DNA from: Winogradskyella luteola
Lineage (GTDB): Bacteria; Bacteroidota; Bacteroidia; Flavobacteriales; Flavobacteriaceae
NCBI RefSeq assembly: GCF_019203985.1
Contig: NZ_JAGSPD010000001.1
Span: 1-64,000 of the forward strand
DNA length: 64,000 nucleotides
Direction: 5' to 3'
The notes beneath the pieces were generated by a model. That model searched no databases, was not told where the DNA came from, and saw only the letters and a list, made by a program, of their open reading frames with translations. The translations under genes and the position numbers were made by a program. Within the stretch, counting starts at the first letter, position 1. Every line of letters starts with the position of its first letter. Shown piece after piece: positions 7,427-15,531 of this stretch.

Positions 7427-8911
7427 ATGAAAAAAATACTGTATTTCACAACTTGCTTCTTTTTATTTTTTAGCTGCAAAAAAGATGAAAAGCAAACACT
7501 TTCGCCCGAAGCTATTCAAATTAAAAACACCCTACTAAAACAAAAGCAACTATTTGATGCACCTGGTATAGCGTTTGGGATAATTACAAACGATACTATT
7601 GTGTATGCTGACGCACATGGTATTAAAAGTCGAGACACAAAAGAGCCCTTGACTACCAGCTCTTTATTTCATATGGCATCTGTTTCTAAGCCTTTTGTAG
7701 CGACAGCAATTGTTCAATTAGCGGAACGAGGAAAAATTGATTTAGATGAAAAGCTAATCCATTATCTTCCATATTACACTATGGCAGATGAGCGCTATAA
7801 AGATATTACCATTAAACATATGCTCACACATACTTCTGGGATACCAAATATAGATGACTATGGATGGGACAAACCCGAATACGATGATGGTGCTGTGGAA
7901 CGTTATGCTAGAAGTCAAAAAAACATTAAACTAGATTTTACGCCTGGTAAAAAATATAGTTACAGCAACCCTGCATTTGATATTCTGTGTGATGTAATTG
8001 CAAAGACTTCTGGAATGACTTTTGAAAACTATATGAAAAAAAATATTTTTGAACCTATCGGTATGAAGAACAGTACCTTCTTTAAACCAGATGTACCAAA
8101 AGACTTAGAAACACAGCCACATGTCTTAGGGGATAGCTTACAATTAGTGGTTAGCAAAATCTATCCTTATAATAGAAGACACGCTGGAAGTTCGACACTG
8201 CATTCTAATGTTGAAGATATGCTATTGTGGGCAAATGTTTATTTAAATAAAGGGAGCATCAATGGTAAGCAAATTTTCAACGAAGCGTCCTATGAATTAT
8301 TAACAAGTTTTCATTTTCCAGAAGGAGAAAAACAAGTATGTTTGAGTTGGTTTTTTGGAAAACTAAATGATTCACCATTATATTATCATTCTGGAAGAGA
8401 CACAGGATATTCTACCTTCTTTAGTTTTATGCCTGAACAAAAATCAGCAGTTATAATGATGACAAATACTGACAAGTTTTGGACTATGAATAATGCGGCG
8501 AGCATTCTAAAAAACTCTGTTTTCAACGATACGCTAAGATCAAAAGCCCCTATTCACTTTAAACTCAAAGACTACATACTTAAAGACGGAATTGAAAAAG
8601 TGAAAGAAATCTATTATGCTGAACAGCAAAAAAAACCTCAAGACTATTATGTCAATGCGAAGTATTTAGATAATTTGGGTTATTGGTTGATTGATAGGAA
8701 ACACCCAAAAGAAGCCTTAGATGTATTTTTATATCTTGTAGAAGTAGAACCTGATTACGCTGGGTGGGTTTCGAGTGTGGCTGATGCTTACAAAGAACTG
8801 GATAGTATTAATATGGCCATAAAATGGCATAAAAAAGCACTTAAAATGGAACCAAGCTATGAGTACGCAAAAGAAGAGATAGAAAGGCTTTCAAAAAAAA
8901 CGATTGAATAA
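7427..8911 (+). CDS. Serine hydrolase (class C beta-lactamase-like) lipoprotein with C-terminal TPR
   Basis: 494 residues. The lipobox lies near residue 17 (LFFSC). The penicillin-binding fold shows SVSK (85-88) as the SxxK nucleophile motif, YSN (179-181) as the second motif, and HSGRDTG as the H/KxG motif. Residues after about 400 look like two TPR-type helical pairs (AGWVSSVADAYKELDS, IKWHKKALKMEPSYEYA). Likely an envelope-anchored esterase, D-aminopeptidase or beta-lactamase-like enzyme; family members differ widely, so resistance should not be assumed. Cassette partner of the GntR regulator at 6734. Confidence 0.85.
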   Translation: MKKILYFTTCFFLFFSCKKDEKQTLSPEAIQIKNTLLKQKQLFDAPGIAFGIITNDTIVYADAHGIKSRDTKEPLTTSSLFHMASVSKPFVATAIVQLAERGKIDLDEKLIHYLPYYTMADERYKDITIKHMLTHTSGIPNIDDYGWDKPEYDDGAVERYARSQKNIKLDFTPGKKYSYSNPAFDILCDVIAKTSGMTFENYMKKNIFEPIGMKNSTFFKPDVPKDLETQPHVLGDSLQLVVSKIYPYNRRHAGSSTLHSNVEDMLLWANVYLNKGSINGKQIFNEASYELLTSFHFPEGEKQVCLSWFFGKLNDSPLYYHSGRDTGYSTFFSFMPEQKSAVIMMTNTDKFWTMNNAASILKNSVFNDTLRSKAPIHFKLKDYILKDGIEKVKEIYYAEQQKKPQDYYVNAKYLDNLGYWLIDRKHPKEALDVFLYLVEVEPDYAGWVSSVADAYKELDSINMAIKWHKKALKMEPSYEYAKEEIERLSKKTIE

Positions 8912-8942
8912 ATGGTTTTATGAATTGAAAAATTTACAAAAC

Positions 8943-9072
8943 GTTTTACAACACTGTATATAAAAAATTGCTAGTGTTGTGCTAAATCAAAAGGTCGTTG
9001 CACGTTTGCTAAGTCTGATTTTTCTTCGGAAAATCTTCGTACGCAAACACGCAACTAACCATACACAAAACC
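8943..9072 (+). other. attC-like site 5
   Basis: Core GTTTTACAAC (8943-8952), left arm TGTATATAAAAAATTGC (8955-8971), inner hairpin GATTTT/AAAATC, right arm GCAACTAACCATACA (9051-9065), then CAAAACC. It resembles site 1 more than sites 2, 4, 6 and 9, so two sub-families of arms coexist. Where GTT is expected (9073) it reads ATG, the start of gene-free unit copy D. Confidence 0.6.
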
Positions 9073-9405
9073 ATGATGTCGAATTCGGCTTGGCGCCGAA
9101 CAAAATTGCTACGTGTTACTATCGTCACACTCTCGCCATTTTGCGAGTCGACATCATCGAAAGGGCTACACCAAATTGCTAAATCAACGGGGATCTTGGG
9201 AATGTCAGCAACCCACGGCGCTCAAAGCCCTAGTGAACTCAACATATCATTGGCTAAACGCAATTTATTCATCTATCCTATATTTTTTGGTATTCATCTG
9301 TTCGCTTCGCTCGGGTGGCACGACCCACCTTGCCTTTGCAATTTTTATGTAACTTGCAGTTACAACAAATCACAAAGGCAGGGTCGTACTGCGTGTAGCC
9401 CTTTC
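9073..9405 (+). repeat. Gene-free unit, copy D (full length)
   Basis: The complete form: ATGATGTCGA (9073-9082), reverse complement TCGACATCAT (9148-9157), then CGAAAGGGCTAC (9158-9169) pairing with GTAGCCCTTTC at the end. This mirrors the cassette layout (5' edge complementary to a left core, then a pair of arms, then the next GTT), so the unit itself may be an ORF-less cassette with a divergent core. Confidence 0.75.
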
Positions 9406-10108
9406 GTTAGGCATAATTTAAAGTAAAATGGAAAACCGAATTACATCACTTGAAAGAAAATCAAAGGTTCAAACAGTTATAATATTAGCATTGGCAATTG
9501 CTTTAATTTGGCTGTATGTTAATCAAATAGGTAAAACTAATCATGGCATTTTGCATGCTAAAGGAATTGTTATCCAAGACGCTAATGGGAATCCGAGAAT
9601 TGCAATGGGATTTCCAATAGGCAATGAATACAGACAAAGAAAAGACACCTTGAATGGGCTCGTATTTATGGACGAAAATGGCATGGATAGAATTCATCTA
9701 GGACAGCACGGTGAATTATTTTTAGGAGGTAAATATCACGAAAGATTAAATGATGGATGGTCTTTATTTTTTAACGATAGTAAAGGAGAAGAACGCTCAG
9801 GCTATGGATTCAGTGACGATGATAATAGTGTTGGTTTAGGAATGGACTACGGAGGAAAGTTTGGTGGAGAAGCCATTTATCTATATGCTGCACCAAAAAT
9901 TGCATTTATGACCATCAATGCTGACTTGCAAAAAAACAAAGGAATAAGAGACAGAATAGTATTGTGGCATGAGACTGATAAAGATTTGAGTTTAGCAAAA
10001 ATAAGTGACTCCAAAAAAGATGGGAGAATTGTTTTCAAAGCTGAAAAGGGTAGAAATCCTAAAATTGAATTAATTGATAGCTTAAGTAATAAAAAAACTA
10101 TGCCTAAC
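9406..10108 (+). other. Putative gene cassette 5 (core to core)
   Basis: The left edge GTTAGGCATA (9406-9415) is the exact reverse complement of the right edge TATGCCTAAC (10099-10108). GTTAGGC and GCCTAAC match the integron core consensus (GTTRRRY / RYYYAAC) exactly. Single gene with 12 bp between the core and its start codon. This is the most canonical cassette of the array. Confidence 0.8.
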
Positions 10109-10123
10109 AATAGCTATAAGTAA
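9428..10123 (+). CDS. Membrane-anchored protein of unknown function
   Basis: 231 residues: a short charged N-terminus, one membrane helix (about 17-34), then a long beta-rich outer domain with Gly/Asp-rich repeats (IQDANGNPRIAMG, FMDENGMDRIHLG, FNDSKGEERSGYG) spaced about 35-45 residues apart. I do not know the family; the repeats resemble short beta-strand repeats found in bacterial surface proteins. The last seven residues (MPNNSYK) and the stop are encoded by the attC-like site itself, a read-through arrangement that fits a gene captured close to a recombination site. Starts 13 bp after the cassette core. Confidence 0.65.
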   Translation: MENRITSLERKSKVQTVIILALAIALIWLYVNQIGKTNHGILHAKGIVIQDANGNPRIAMGFPIGNEYRQRKDTLNGLVFMDENGMDRIHLGQHGELFLGGKYHERLNDGWSLFFNDSKGEERSGYGFSDDDNSVGLGMDYGGKFGGEAIYLYAAPKIAFMTINADLQKNKGIRDRIVLWHETDKDLSLAKISDSKKDGRIVFKAEKGRNPKIELIDSLSNKKTMPNNSYK

Positions 10124-10249
10124 TTGCTCGTTCTCGCCTAGTCTTCGACAGGCTCAGACCATCGCTTCTGAAAATCCTATAGGATTTTCAGTATGGTGCG
10201 TACTTGCAAAGTTAACCGCTAAACCACGCAACTACTCATAGCCGAGACC
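10099..10249 (+). other. attC-like site 6 (most complete)
   Basis: Core TATGCCTAAC (10099-10108), left arm GCTATAAGTAATTGC (10113-10127), inner hairpin CTGAAAATCC-TAT-AGGATTTTCAG, right arm GCAACTACTCATAGC (10228-10242), spacer CGAGACC, crossover point before TTACCTGC. The two arm mismatches are A facing C on the top strand and T facing G on the bottom strand, so only the bottom strand can wobble-pair. That matches integron attC biology, in which the integrase uses the folded bottom strand. Confidence 0.7.
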
Positions 10250-10308
10250 ATTACCTGCAAACTCAAAAAAAGATTCTAAATTTAATAAAAATGCTAAATT
10301 AAAGACTA

Positions 10309-10896
10309 ATGAAATTCAATGACAAAATTCTTCAATTACGTAATGAGCGAAAAATATCGCAAGAGGAATTATCAGAAGCTTCAGGGATTTCGATTAGAAC
10401 TATACAGCGTATAGAAAAAGATGAGGTAAATCCAAGACCTTATACCGCAAGAAAACTGTTAGAAGCATTGAACATCTCTTTAGAAGATTTTAATGCTGAA
10501 TCCCAAAATGATTCAAACTTCAATATAGAAGAGAATACAAAATTAAATAGATTTATAATCTCAAATTTTTTGGTCTTTTTATTTCCAATTATCTTTTTGA
10601 TACCCGTAATTTTCATCTGGAAAAAAGGAAAATGGTCAAACTCATCAAATATAATCTGTAAAAAAATATTAAGTTTTCAAGTTGTTTGGATTATAATAAG
10701 TGTTTCCATAACCTTATTAACCCCTTTCTTTATTAAGTTATTTGGTGGTCAAAATGTAGTTGGACAATTATTTCCAACACCAATATTAGTATATATCGCT
10801 TTAAGCTTTGTTGATGTTTTTATAGTTTTAAGAATTGCCAAAAGTCTAAAGGTTTCGTCTTCAAAATGGACATCAATTATCCCAAATTTATTCTAA
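10309..10896 (+). CDS. XRE-type HTH regulator with membrane helices
   Basis: 195 residues. Residues about 5-58 form a Cro/C1-type helix-turn-helix (RKISQEELSEASGISIRTIQ), followed by a linker and three hydrophobic helices (about 82-101, 117-140, 150-172). The combination of an N-terminal XRE domain with a small membrane domain is common in Bacteroidota, where it often regulates or senses envelope functions. It is the first gene of cassette 6, followed about 100 bp later by two hydrolase genes that it may regulate. The membrane signal or ligand is not evident. Confidence 0.8.
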   Translation: MKFNDKILQLRNERKISQEELSEASGISIRTIQRIEKDEVNPRPYTARKLLEALNISLEDFNAESQNDSNFNIEENTKLNRFIISNFLVFLFPIIFLIPVIFIWKKGKWSNSSNIICKKILSFQVVWIIISVSITLLTPFFIKLFGGQNVVGQLFPTPILVYIALSFVDVFIVLRIAKSLKVSSSKWTSIIPNLF

Positions 10897-10993
10897 AAGT
10901 AGGTCTGGCATAGAAACGTCGTGTGAATGACAATGTAAATTTTTCATTTTCTTATTGATACTATATTAGGTTTGTAATCAAAACTTAATAGAA

Positions 10994-11839
10994 ATGAAAA
11001 AAAGAATAATTTATACGATACTATTCATAATAATGACATCATTCATATCGGTCATTATAACACTTATCATTATAGATACATCAGACACACCATCAACTTA
11101 CGATACGGTTGAATTAAAATCAAAAGTCCTTCAAGAAACAAGAGAATTAATTATAAAAAAACCAGAAAATTACAAAAAGGACGCAAAATATCCAGTTGTG
11201 TATGTAGTTGGTGGAAACTCTCTAACGTATACCATCGCCAATGACACAGATTTACTTTCTCGTGTCGGAAATATTCCTGAAGTTATCGTTGTAGGAATAA
11301 CAGGCATTAACCAAAAAACAAGACAGCGGGATTTAACACCACCATTCTTAAAACAAGATTTAGATGATACTAATTCCTCACTTGGTGAAGCAGATAACTT
11401 TCTAAAATATATTAAAAGTGAAGTGATACCATTAGTTGAGGAGAATTACAATACAAATAATCAAAGAACTATTATAGGGCACTCACGAGAAGGACTATTA
11501 GTATTTTATTCGCTAATATTTAAACCTGACCTTTTTGATACACGAATAGCATTGAGTCCTGCGCTTTGGAGAGAAGATAATAAGTTCGTTAAGCATTTTG
11601 AGATATTTTTAAATGAGAATCCAAATTTAAGTTCCAACCTTTTTATGAGTATGGGAGAAGATGAAGTTGATAAAATGAAAATTGCTTTTGATCTGATGGT
11701 CGATGTATTAAAACATAAAGATCTTCCAAATTTTAATTCAAAATCATTCTATATGCCAAATGCAACACATCAAACCAATCATTATTTAACCGCTTGTATT
11801 GGTATTGATTATTTTTTTAACCAAAACAAAAAACAGTAA
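10994..11839 (+). CDS. Esterase-D/IroE-type alpha/beta-hydrolase, membrane-anchored or secreted
   Basis: 281 residues with a long N-terminal hydrophobic stretch (about 5-27), either signal anchor or signal peptide. The fold matches the putative esterase family: KYPVVYVVGG early strand, nucleophile elbow IGHSREG with Ser164, and a histidine near the C-terminus (ATHQTN). The usual GHSxGG is altered to GHSREG, so the fifth position is Glu instead of Gly. This is odd and may affect activity. Relatives hydrolyse siderophore esters or carboxyl esters. Its stop is 1 bp before the start of the next hydrolase, so the two are co-transcribed. Confidence 0.8.
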   Translation: MKKRIIYTILFIIMTSFISVIITLIIIDTSDTPSTYDTVELKSKVLQETRELIIKKPENYKKDAKYPVVYVVGGNSLTYTIANDTDLLSRVGNIPEVIVVGITGINQKTRQRDLTPPFLKQDLDDTNSSLGEADNFLKYIKSEVIPLVEENYNTNNQRTIIGHSREGLLVFYSLIFKPDLFDTRIALSPALWREDNKFVKHFEIFLNENPNLSSNLFMSMGEDEVDKMKIAFDLMVDVLKHKDLPNFNSKSFYMPNATHQTNHYLTACIGIDYFFNQNKKQ

Positions 11840-11840
11840 G

Positions 11841-13697
11841 ATGAGACCTCACTTAATTGTAATAAGAATAAGTATAGCTATATTATTTACTTCACAATTA
11901 TCTTTTCCCCAAGAGAAGTTGAAAAGATACCTGTTAACTTCAGAAGAGAGAACAATAACTTCAGAAAATAACAAAACACTTAACGTTGAGTCTGGGTTGT
12001 TTTATGTTCCTGAAAATAGAGAAATTGACAATGGAAGGACAATTGCAATAGCTTATTATCGTATAAAATCGAAATCAGAAAATCCTGCAATTCCAATATT
12101 TCTATTAGCAGGTGGTCCAGGTGGCTCTTATATAAATTCATTACACAAAGAAGAATTATTTAATGAAGCAAACTTCTATAGTAATTTTGGCGATGTGATC
12201 ATTTTTGATCAAAGAGGTGCTGGAAACTCTATTCCAAGTTTAGATTGCAAAGGAAGCGAACTCATTCCTCTTACAGAAACGCTATCAAAAAAAAATATTC
12301 AAAAAGCATTAAGAAGATTAGCAACCGACTGTAAGGATTTTTGGAAAGATAAAGGCGTTGACATTTCGGCCTATAACACAGATGAGAGTGCAGCAGACAT
12401 CAATGATTTGAGAAAAGCTTTTAACTATGAAAAAATTATGATTATTGGTGGTAGTTATGGATCCCATTTAGGATTACATACTATTAGAAAATTTCCAAAT
12501 ACCATAGTGCGCGCACTTTTTCACGGTATCGAAGGTCCAGACCATACTTGGGATGTACCTTCGGACAATCTGAATGTTTTGAAACGAATTTCTAAAAGAG
12601 TTGAAAACAGCGAATATTTTATGGGAAAAATTCCAAATAATGGTCTTATAAATACTTTAAAGCAAATTATAAGTGAAGTAGAAAAAAAACCAAAAAAAGT
12701 GCTTTTGAAAAAGGATAATAAAACAATTGAGGTTATCGTTGATAAAATGGCTGTTCAAGCAGTAGCTATGTACAACGCTGGAAAAAGAAATAGTCCATTA
12801 GATTGGCCAAATCTAATTTTAGACATGTACAACGGAGATTTTACTATCCCAGCACAAGCGGCTGTGAGCATGCATAGTATATCAGCACCAAATGCCATGA
12901 GCAATGCTATGGATTTCGCTTCTGGAGTAAGTATAAACCGTAGATTTAAAATTGAAAACGATATTGCATCACAAATTTTAGGTGACATTAATTATGGTTA
13001 CACCATGCGCGAGGGCATTTGGAATGAAAAAGATTTGGGAAGCTCTTTTAGGGAAAATGTGACAACGGACATTCCAATTTTATTGGTGCACGGAACTTGG
13101 GATACTTCAACAGCTATAGAAAATGCTTATGATGTTTTGTCGACTTTAAAGAATGGGCATTTAATTGAAGTCATGGAAGGTACCCATAATGCTTTATACG
13201 AATTATATGAGCATAATGAATCCTTTCCAAACATGATAGTGAATTTTATTAATGGCAACAAATATAATTTCCCTGACACTTTAGAACTCCCGAAAATTGA
13301 ATTTCCTGAAAAAGCCACTAAAGAACAAGAAGATTTATGGGATGCTTGTATTGTTGGAGATTTTGAAAAAGCTAAAAAATCGATAATTAAAGGTGCAGAT
13401 GTAAATGCTTTGGATACTCGTAAAAGCAAATCTGGTCGTCGACCTTTAAACTGGGCTTCATATTATGGACACTCTAAAATCGTAAAACTACTATTGGATA
13501 ATCGAGCAGCTATTGATGCACAAAACAAATCAGGTTTTACAGCTATTCACCACGCAGTAGAAAACAATCAAAAAGACATAGTTATCCAGCTAATTAGAGC
13601 AAAAGCAAATATTTCAATAGCTAATAAAAATGGTAAGAAACCAAAAGATACAGCTTTGATGAAAAAGTATAGTGCAATAGTATCGCTCTTAAAATGA
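11841..13697 (+). CDS. Secreted alpha/beta-hydrolase (S33-like) with C-terminal ankyrin repeats
   Basis: Start chosen at the ATG one base after the previous stop, giving a good signal peptide (cleavage near SFPQ) and 618 residues. The hydrolase part shows the oxyanion segment GGPGGS (91-96), DQRGAG (123-128), nucleophile GGSYG with Ser205, an acid in HGTWDTS and a His in MEGTHNA, as in proline iminopeptidase and tripeptidyl-aminopeptidase relatives. From about residue 495 it continues into ankyrin repeats (PLNWASYYGHSKIVKLLLD, TAIHHAVENNQKDIVIQL). Ankyrin repeats bind protein partners; on an exported enzyme they may tether it or bind an inhibitor. Confidence 0.85.
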   Translation: MRPHLIVIRISIAILFTSQLSFPQEKLKRYLLTSEERTITSENNKTLNVESGLFYVPENREIDNGRTIAIAYYRIKSKSENPAIPIFLLAGGPGGSYINSLHKEELFNEANFYSNFGDVIIFDQRGAGNSIPSLDCKGSELIPLTETLSKKNIQKALRRLATDCKDFWKDKGVDISAYNTDESAADINDLRKAFNYEKIMIIGGSYGSHLGLHTIRKFPNTIVRALFHGIEGPDHTWDVPSDNLNVLKRISKRVENSEYFMGKIPNNGLINTLKQIISEVEKKPKKVLLKKDNKTIEVIVDKMAVQAVAMYNAGKRNSPLDWPNLILDMYNGDFTIPAQAAVSMHSISAPNAMSNAMDFASGVSINRRFKIENDIASQILGDINYGYTMREGIWNEKDLGSSFRENVTTDIPILLVHGTWDTSTAIENAYDVLSTLKNGHLIEVMEGTHNALYELYEHNESFPNMIVNFINGNKYNFPDTLELPKIEFPEKATKEQEDLWDACIVGDFEKAKKSIIKGADVNALDTRKSKSGRRPLNWASYYGHSKIVKLLLDNRAAIDAQNKSGFTAIHHAVENNQKDIVIQLIRAKANISIANKNGKKPKDTALMKKYSAIVSLLK

Positions 13698-13785
13698 AAG
13701 TTTTAATTCTAAAAAAAGAATGACTACCATTGATTAAAACAACGGGATAATTGGATAAAACAGAAGAACATATTAAAAAAAGCCA

Positions 13786-13885
13786 GCAGGTAACAAAGAA
13801 CTGAATTAAAAAACAAGTAATTCAAACTGATTTTGAAATAAAGTTCTCATCACAGGGTAATCCGCTACTTTTAATATACAAGACC
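13786..13885 (+). other. attC-like site 7 carrying an IS110 end remnant
   Basis: Core GCAGGTAAC (13786-13794), then 72 bp (13795-13866) homologous to the 3' end of the IS110-family elements; its minus-strand translation SGLPCDENFISKS matches the transposase tail. Then the right spacer of a normal site (TATACAAGACC) and GTT at 13886. The left arm is gone. This is the third IS110 end placed directly after a core. Confidence 0.65.
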
Positions 13886-13970
13886 GTTACCCAATATTTT
13901 CCAAAAAAGCCGAATAATATTTAATCCTTAGTACTTAAACTTAGTGAACTTAGTTTCTGATATTTAAACA

Positions 13971-13998
13971 AGAAAACCATCTCTTAAAATGGTTTTCT
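13971..13998. terminator. Hairpin terminator after the cold-shock gene
   Basis: AGAAAACCAT (13971-13980) pairs perfectly with ATGGTTTTCT (13989-13998) around an 8-base loop. It lies about 20 bp beyond the cold-shock stop codon. The U-tract in that direction is weak; in the plus direction TTTACTTTT follows, so it may act both ways. Confidence 0.5.
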
Positions 13999-14018
13999 TT
14001 ACTTTTAGACAATGCAGA

Positions 14019-14210
14019 TTAAACCACACTTACTTTAATGGCACTTAAGCCTTTCTCGCCTTTTTCCACATCAAATGTCACATTGTCATTCTCTTTTATT
14101 TGATCAATAAGATTTGATGTATGAACAAATATTTCTTCTTTAGAGTCATTATCCGTAATAAAACCAAACCCTTTGGCATTGTTAAAAAATTTCACTGTAC
14201 CTTCTTTCAT
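14019..14210 (-). CDS. Cold-shock protein (CspA family)
   Basis: 63 residues from MKEGTVKFFNN, the start that matches the family length; an upstream in-frame ATG at 14261 would add 17 atypical residues. The OB-fold RNA-binding motifs RNP1 (KGFGFI) and RNP2 (IFVHTS) are intact, so it should bind single-stranded RNA or DNA as an RNA chaperone. It lies 29-80 bp downstream of the sigma-factor gene on the same strand, within a unit bounded by cassette cores, and is probably co-transcribed with it. Cold-shock genes are common in chromosomes, so the unusual point is the location. Confidence 0.9.
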   Translation of the reverse strand: MKEGTVKFFNNAKGFGFITDNDSKEEIFVHTSNLIDQIKENDNVTFDVEKGEKGLSAIKVSVV

Positions 14211-14289
14211 AATTGTTGCTTTATTAGTATTCATTAATTTAATTATAAATCTTTTTATCATTATTTCTTGTATTAATTAAAAATTGTTA

Positions 14290-15153
14290 TCAACCTAAAT
14301 ATTTTAATAATAGCTGAGACTTGTTTGAGTTTTTGATATTTAAAATTGCGGACTCTTTAATTTGTCTAACTCGTTCTCGTGTTATTCCAAATAACTGAGC
14401 TATTTCCACTAAGGTCATTGACGATTCGAAACCAATACCATAATGAAGCTTAATAATGTCTGAATCTCTCTCAGATAGAGAATTCAATACAGCTACTAAG
14501 TCTACGTTGAGTGATTCTAATAATAACACATTGTCTGGTTGAGGATACGCATCAGTAATAATTATGTTTTGCATGTTAAGATTAGTTTCTGGAGATAAAG
14601 GTGCGTCAATAGAAACACCATAGGCTGAACTCTTAATGCAAATATCCACCTCTTCAATAGATACTTCAATAATTTCAGAAATTTCACATGAAGTTGGCTC
14701 ACGACCATGTTTTTGTTCAAAAATATTTTTTACTTTTTTTATTTTATTTATAACACCTATCTTATTTAGAGGCAACCTAACCATTCTTGAGTTTTCTGAT
14801 AAAGATTGCACTATGCCTTGTCTAATCCACCATACCGCATAAGATATAAATTTAAACCCAAGTGTTTCATCAAACCGCTTAGCTGCTTTTAATAAACCCA
14901 AATTGCCCTCGTTTATTAAATCTGGAAGTGGTAATCCCTTATTTTGATACTGTTTTGCAACTGATACTACAAATCTTAAATTAGCTTTTATGAGTTCATC
15001 TAAAGCAAATTTATTACCAGCTTTGATTTGTGTTGCTAACTCAACTTCTTTTTCTAATGATATTAAGCTAATTTTACTAATATCATTTAAGTATTTATTA
15101 AGTGATTCTTCATTTCTAATTGTAATTCGCTCAATTATTATAAGTGATTTCAT
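14290..15153 (-). CDS. RpoD-like (sigma-70 group 1/2) alternative sigma factor
   Basis: 287 residues, about the same length as the short primary sigma factors of Bacteroidota. Region 1.2 (NKYLNDISKISLISLEKE), region 2 with LRFVVSVAKQYQNKGLPL and the -10 recognition segment FISYAVWWIRQGI, region 3 and region 4.2 HTH (MTLVEIAQLFGITRERVRQI) are all present. It is clearly diverged from the housekeeping protein I would expect (for example NMQNIIITDAYPQPDN in the inter-domain linker). I read it as a paralogue that could redirect polymerase to a subset of promoters. It sits with a cold-shock gene in cassette 7, so it may be a mobile stress-response sigma factor. Confidence 0.85.
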   Translation of the reverse strand: MKSLIIIERITIRNEESLNKYLNDISKISLISLEKEVELATQIKAGNKFALDELIKANLRFVVSVAKQYQNKGLPLPDLINEGNLGLLKAAKRFDETLGFKFISYAVWWIRQGIVQSLSENSRMVRLPLNKIGVINKIKKVKNIFEQKHGREPTSCEISEIIEVSIEEVDICIKSSAYGVSIDAPLSPETNLNMQNIIITDAYPQPDNVLLLESLNVDLVAVLNSLSERDSDIIKLHYGIGFESSMTLVEIAQLFGITRERVRQIKESAILNIKNSNKSQLLLKYLG

Positions 15154-15531
15154 TTAGAACTAGGTTTTATTGAATCGTCCAAATAATAATAAGCCATCAT
15201 TCTTTCAAAGGAACTATCAGTTATAAAAAGTATGTGTTACCCACAAAATAACTTAGTAAGAAATCTAGTCAGAAAGAAATATCTTTACTAAATAATTTAA
15301 TTTGCAATTTGTGTAAAGAAACGCCTTATAATTGGTATTCTATAAGTTTATTACTTTTATTTTCAGAAAACATCAAAACGTATAAATAAAATTTAAAACA
15401 AACTTATCTATTTTACGTTCAAAATGATATGAGTTTTAAGAACTCTATTATGCGTAACTAAAGTATAGTATTATACAAATAAATTATAATATTAAGCTAA
15501 CTTAGAAACTAAAAACTAATACCGAAAAACG
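15154..15531. other. Noncoding leader of the sigma/cold-shock unit
   Basis: About 380 bp without a convincing gene, AT-rich. It must hold the promoter of the minus-strand sigma gene. I see no clear TAnnTTTG box at a sensible distance and no strong hairpin. The right edge is the cassette core at 15532-15540. Confidence 0.5.

Larger units (their letters stand above)
6609..8952 (+). other. Putative gene cassette 4 (core to core)
   Basis: The left edge GTTGTAAAAC (6609-6618) is the exact reverse complement of the right edge GTTTTACAAC (8943-8952). At 2.3 kb with two co-oriented genes (GntR regulator, serine hydrolase) and about 115 bp of leader holding a palindromic operator candidate, it is larger than a classic cassette and probably brings its own promoter. 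Confidence 0.7.
10250..13794 (+). other. Putative gene cassette 6 (core to core)
   Basis: The left edge (A)TTACCTGC (10250-10258) pairs with the right edge GCAGGTAAC (13786-13794) over the eight bases TTACCTGC/GCAGGTAA. Only the first base, which by integron logic belongs to the previous unit, differs. At 3.5 kb with three genes it is long for a cassette. The right core is followed by an IS110 remnant. Confidence 0.6.
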
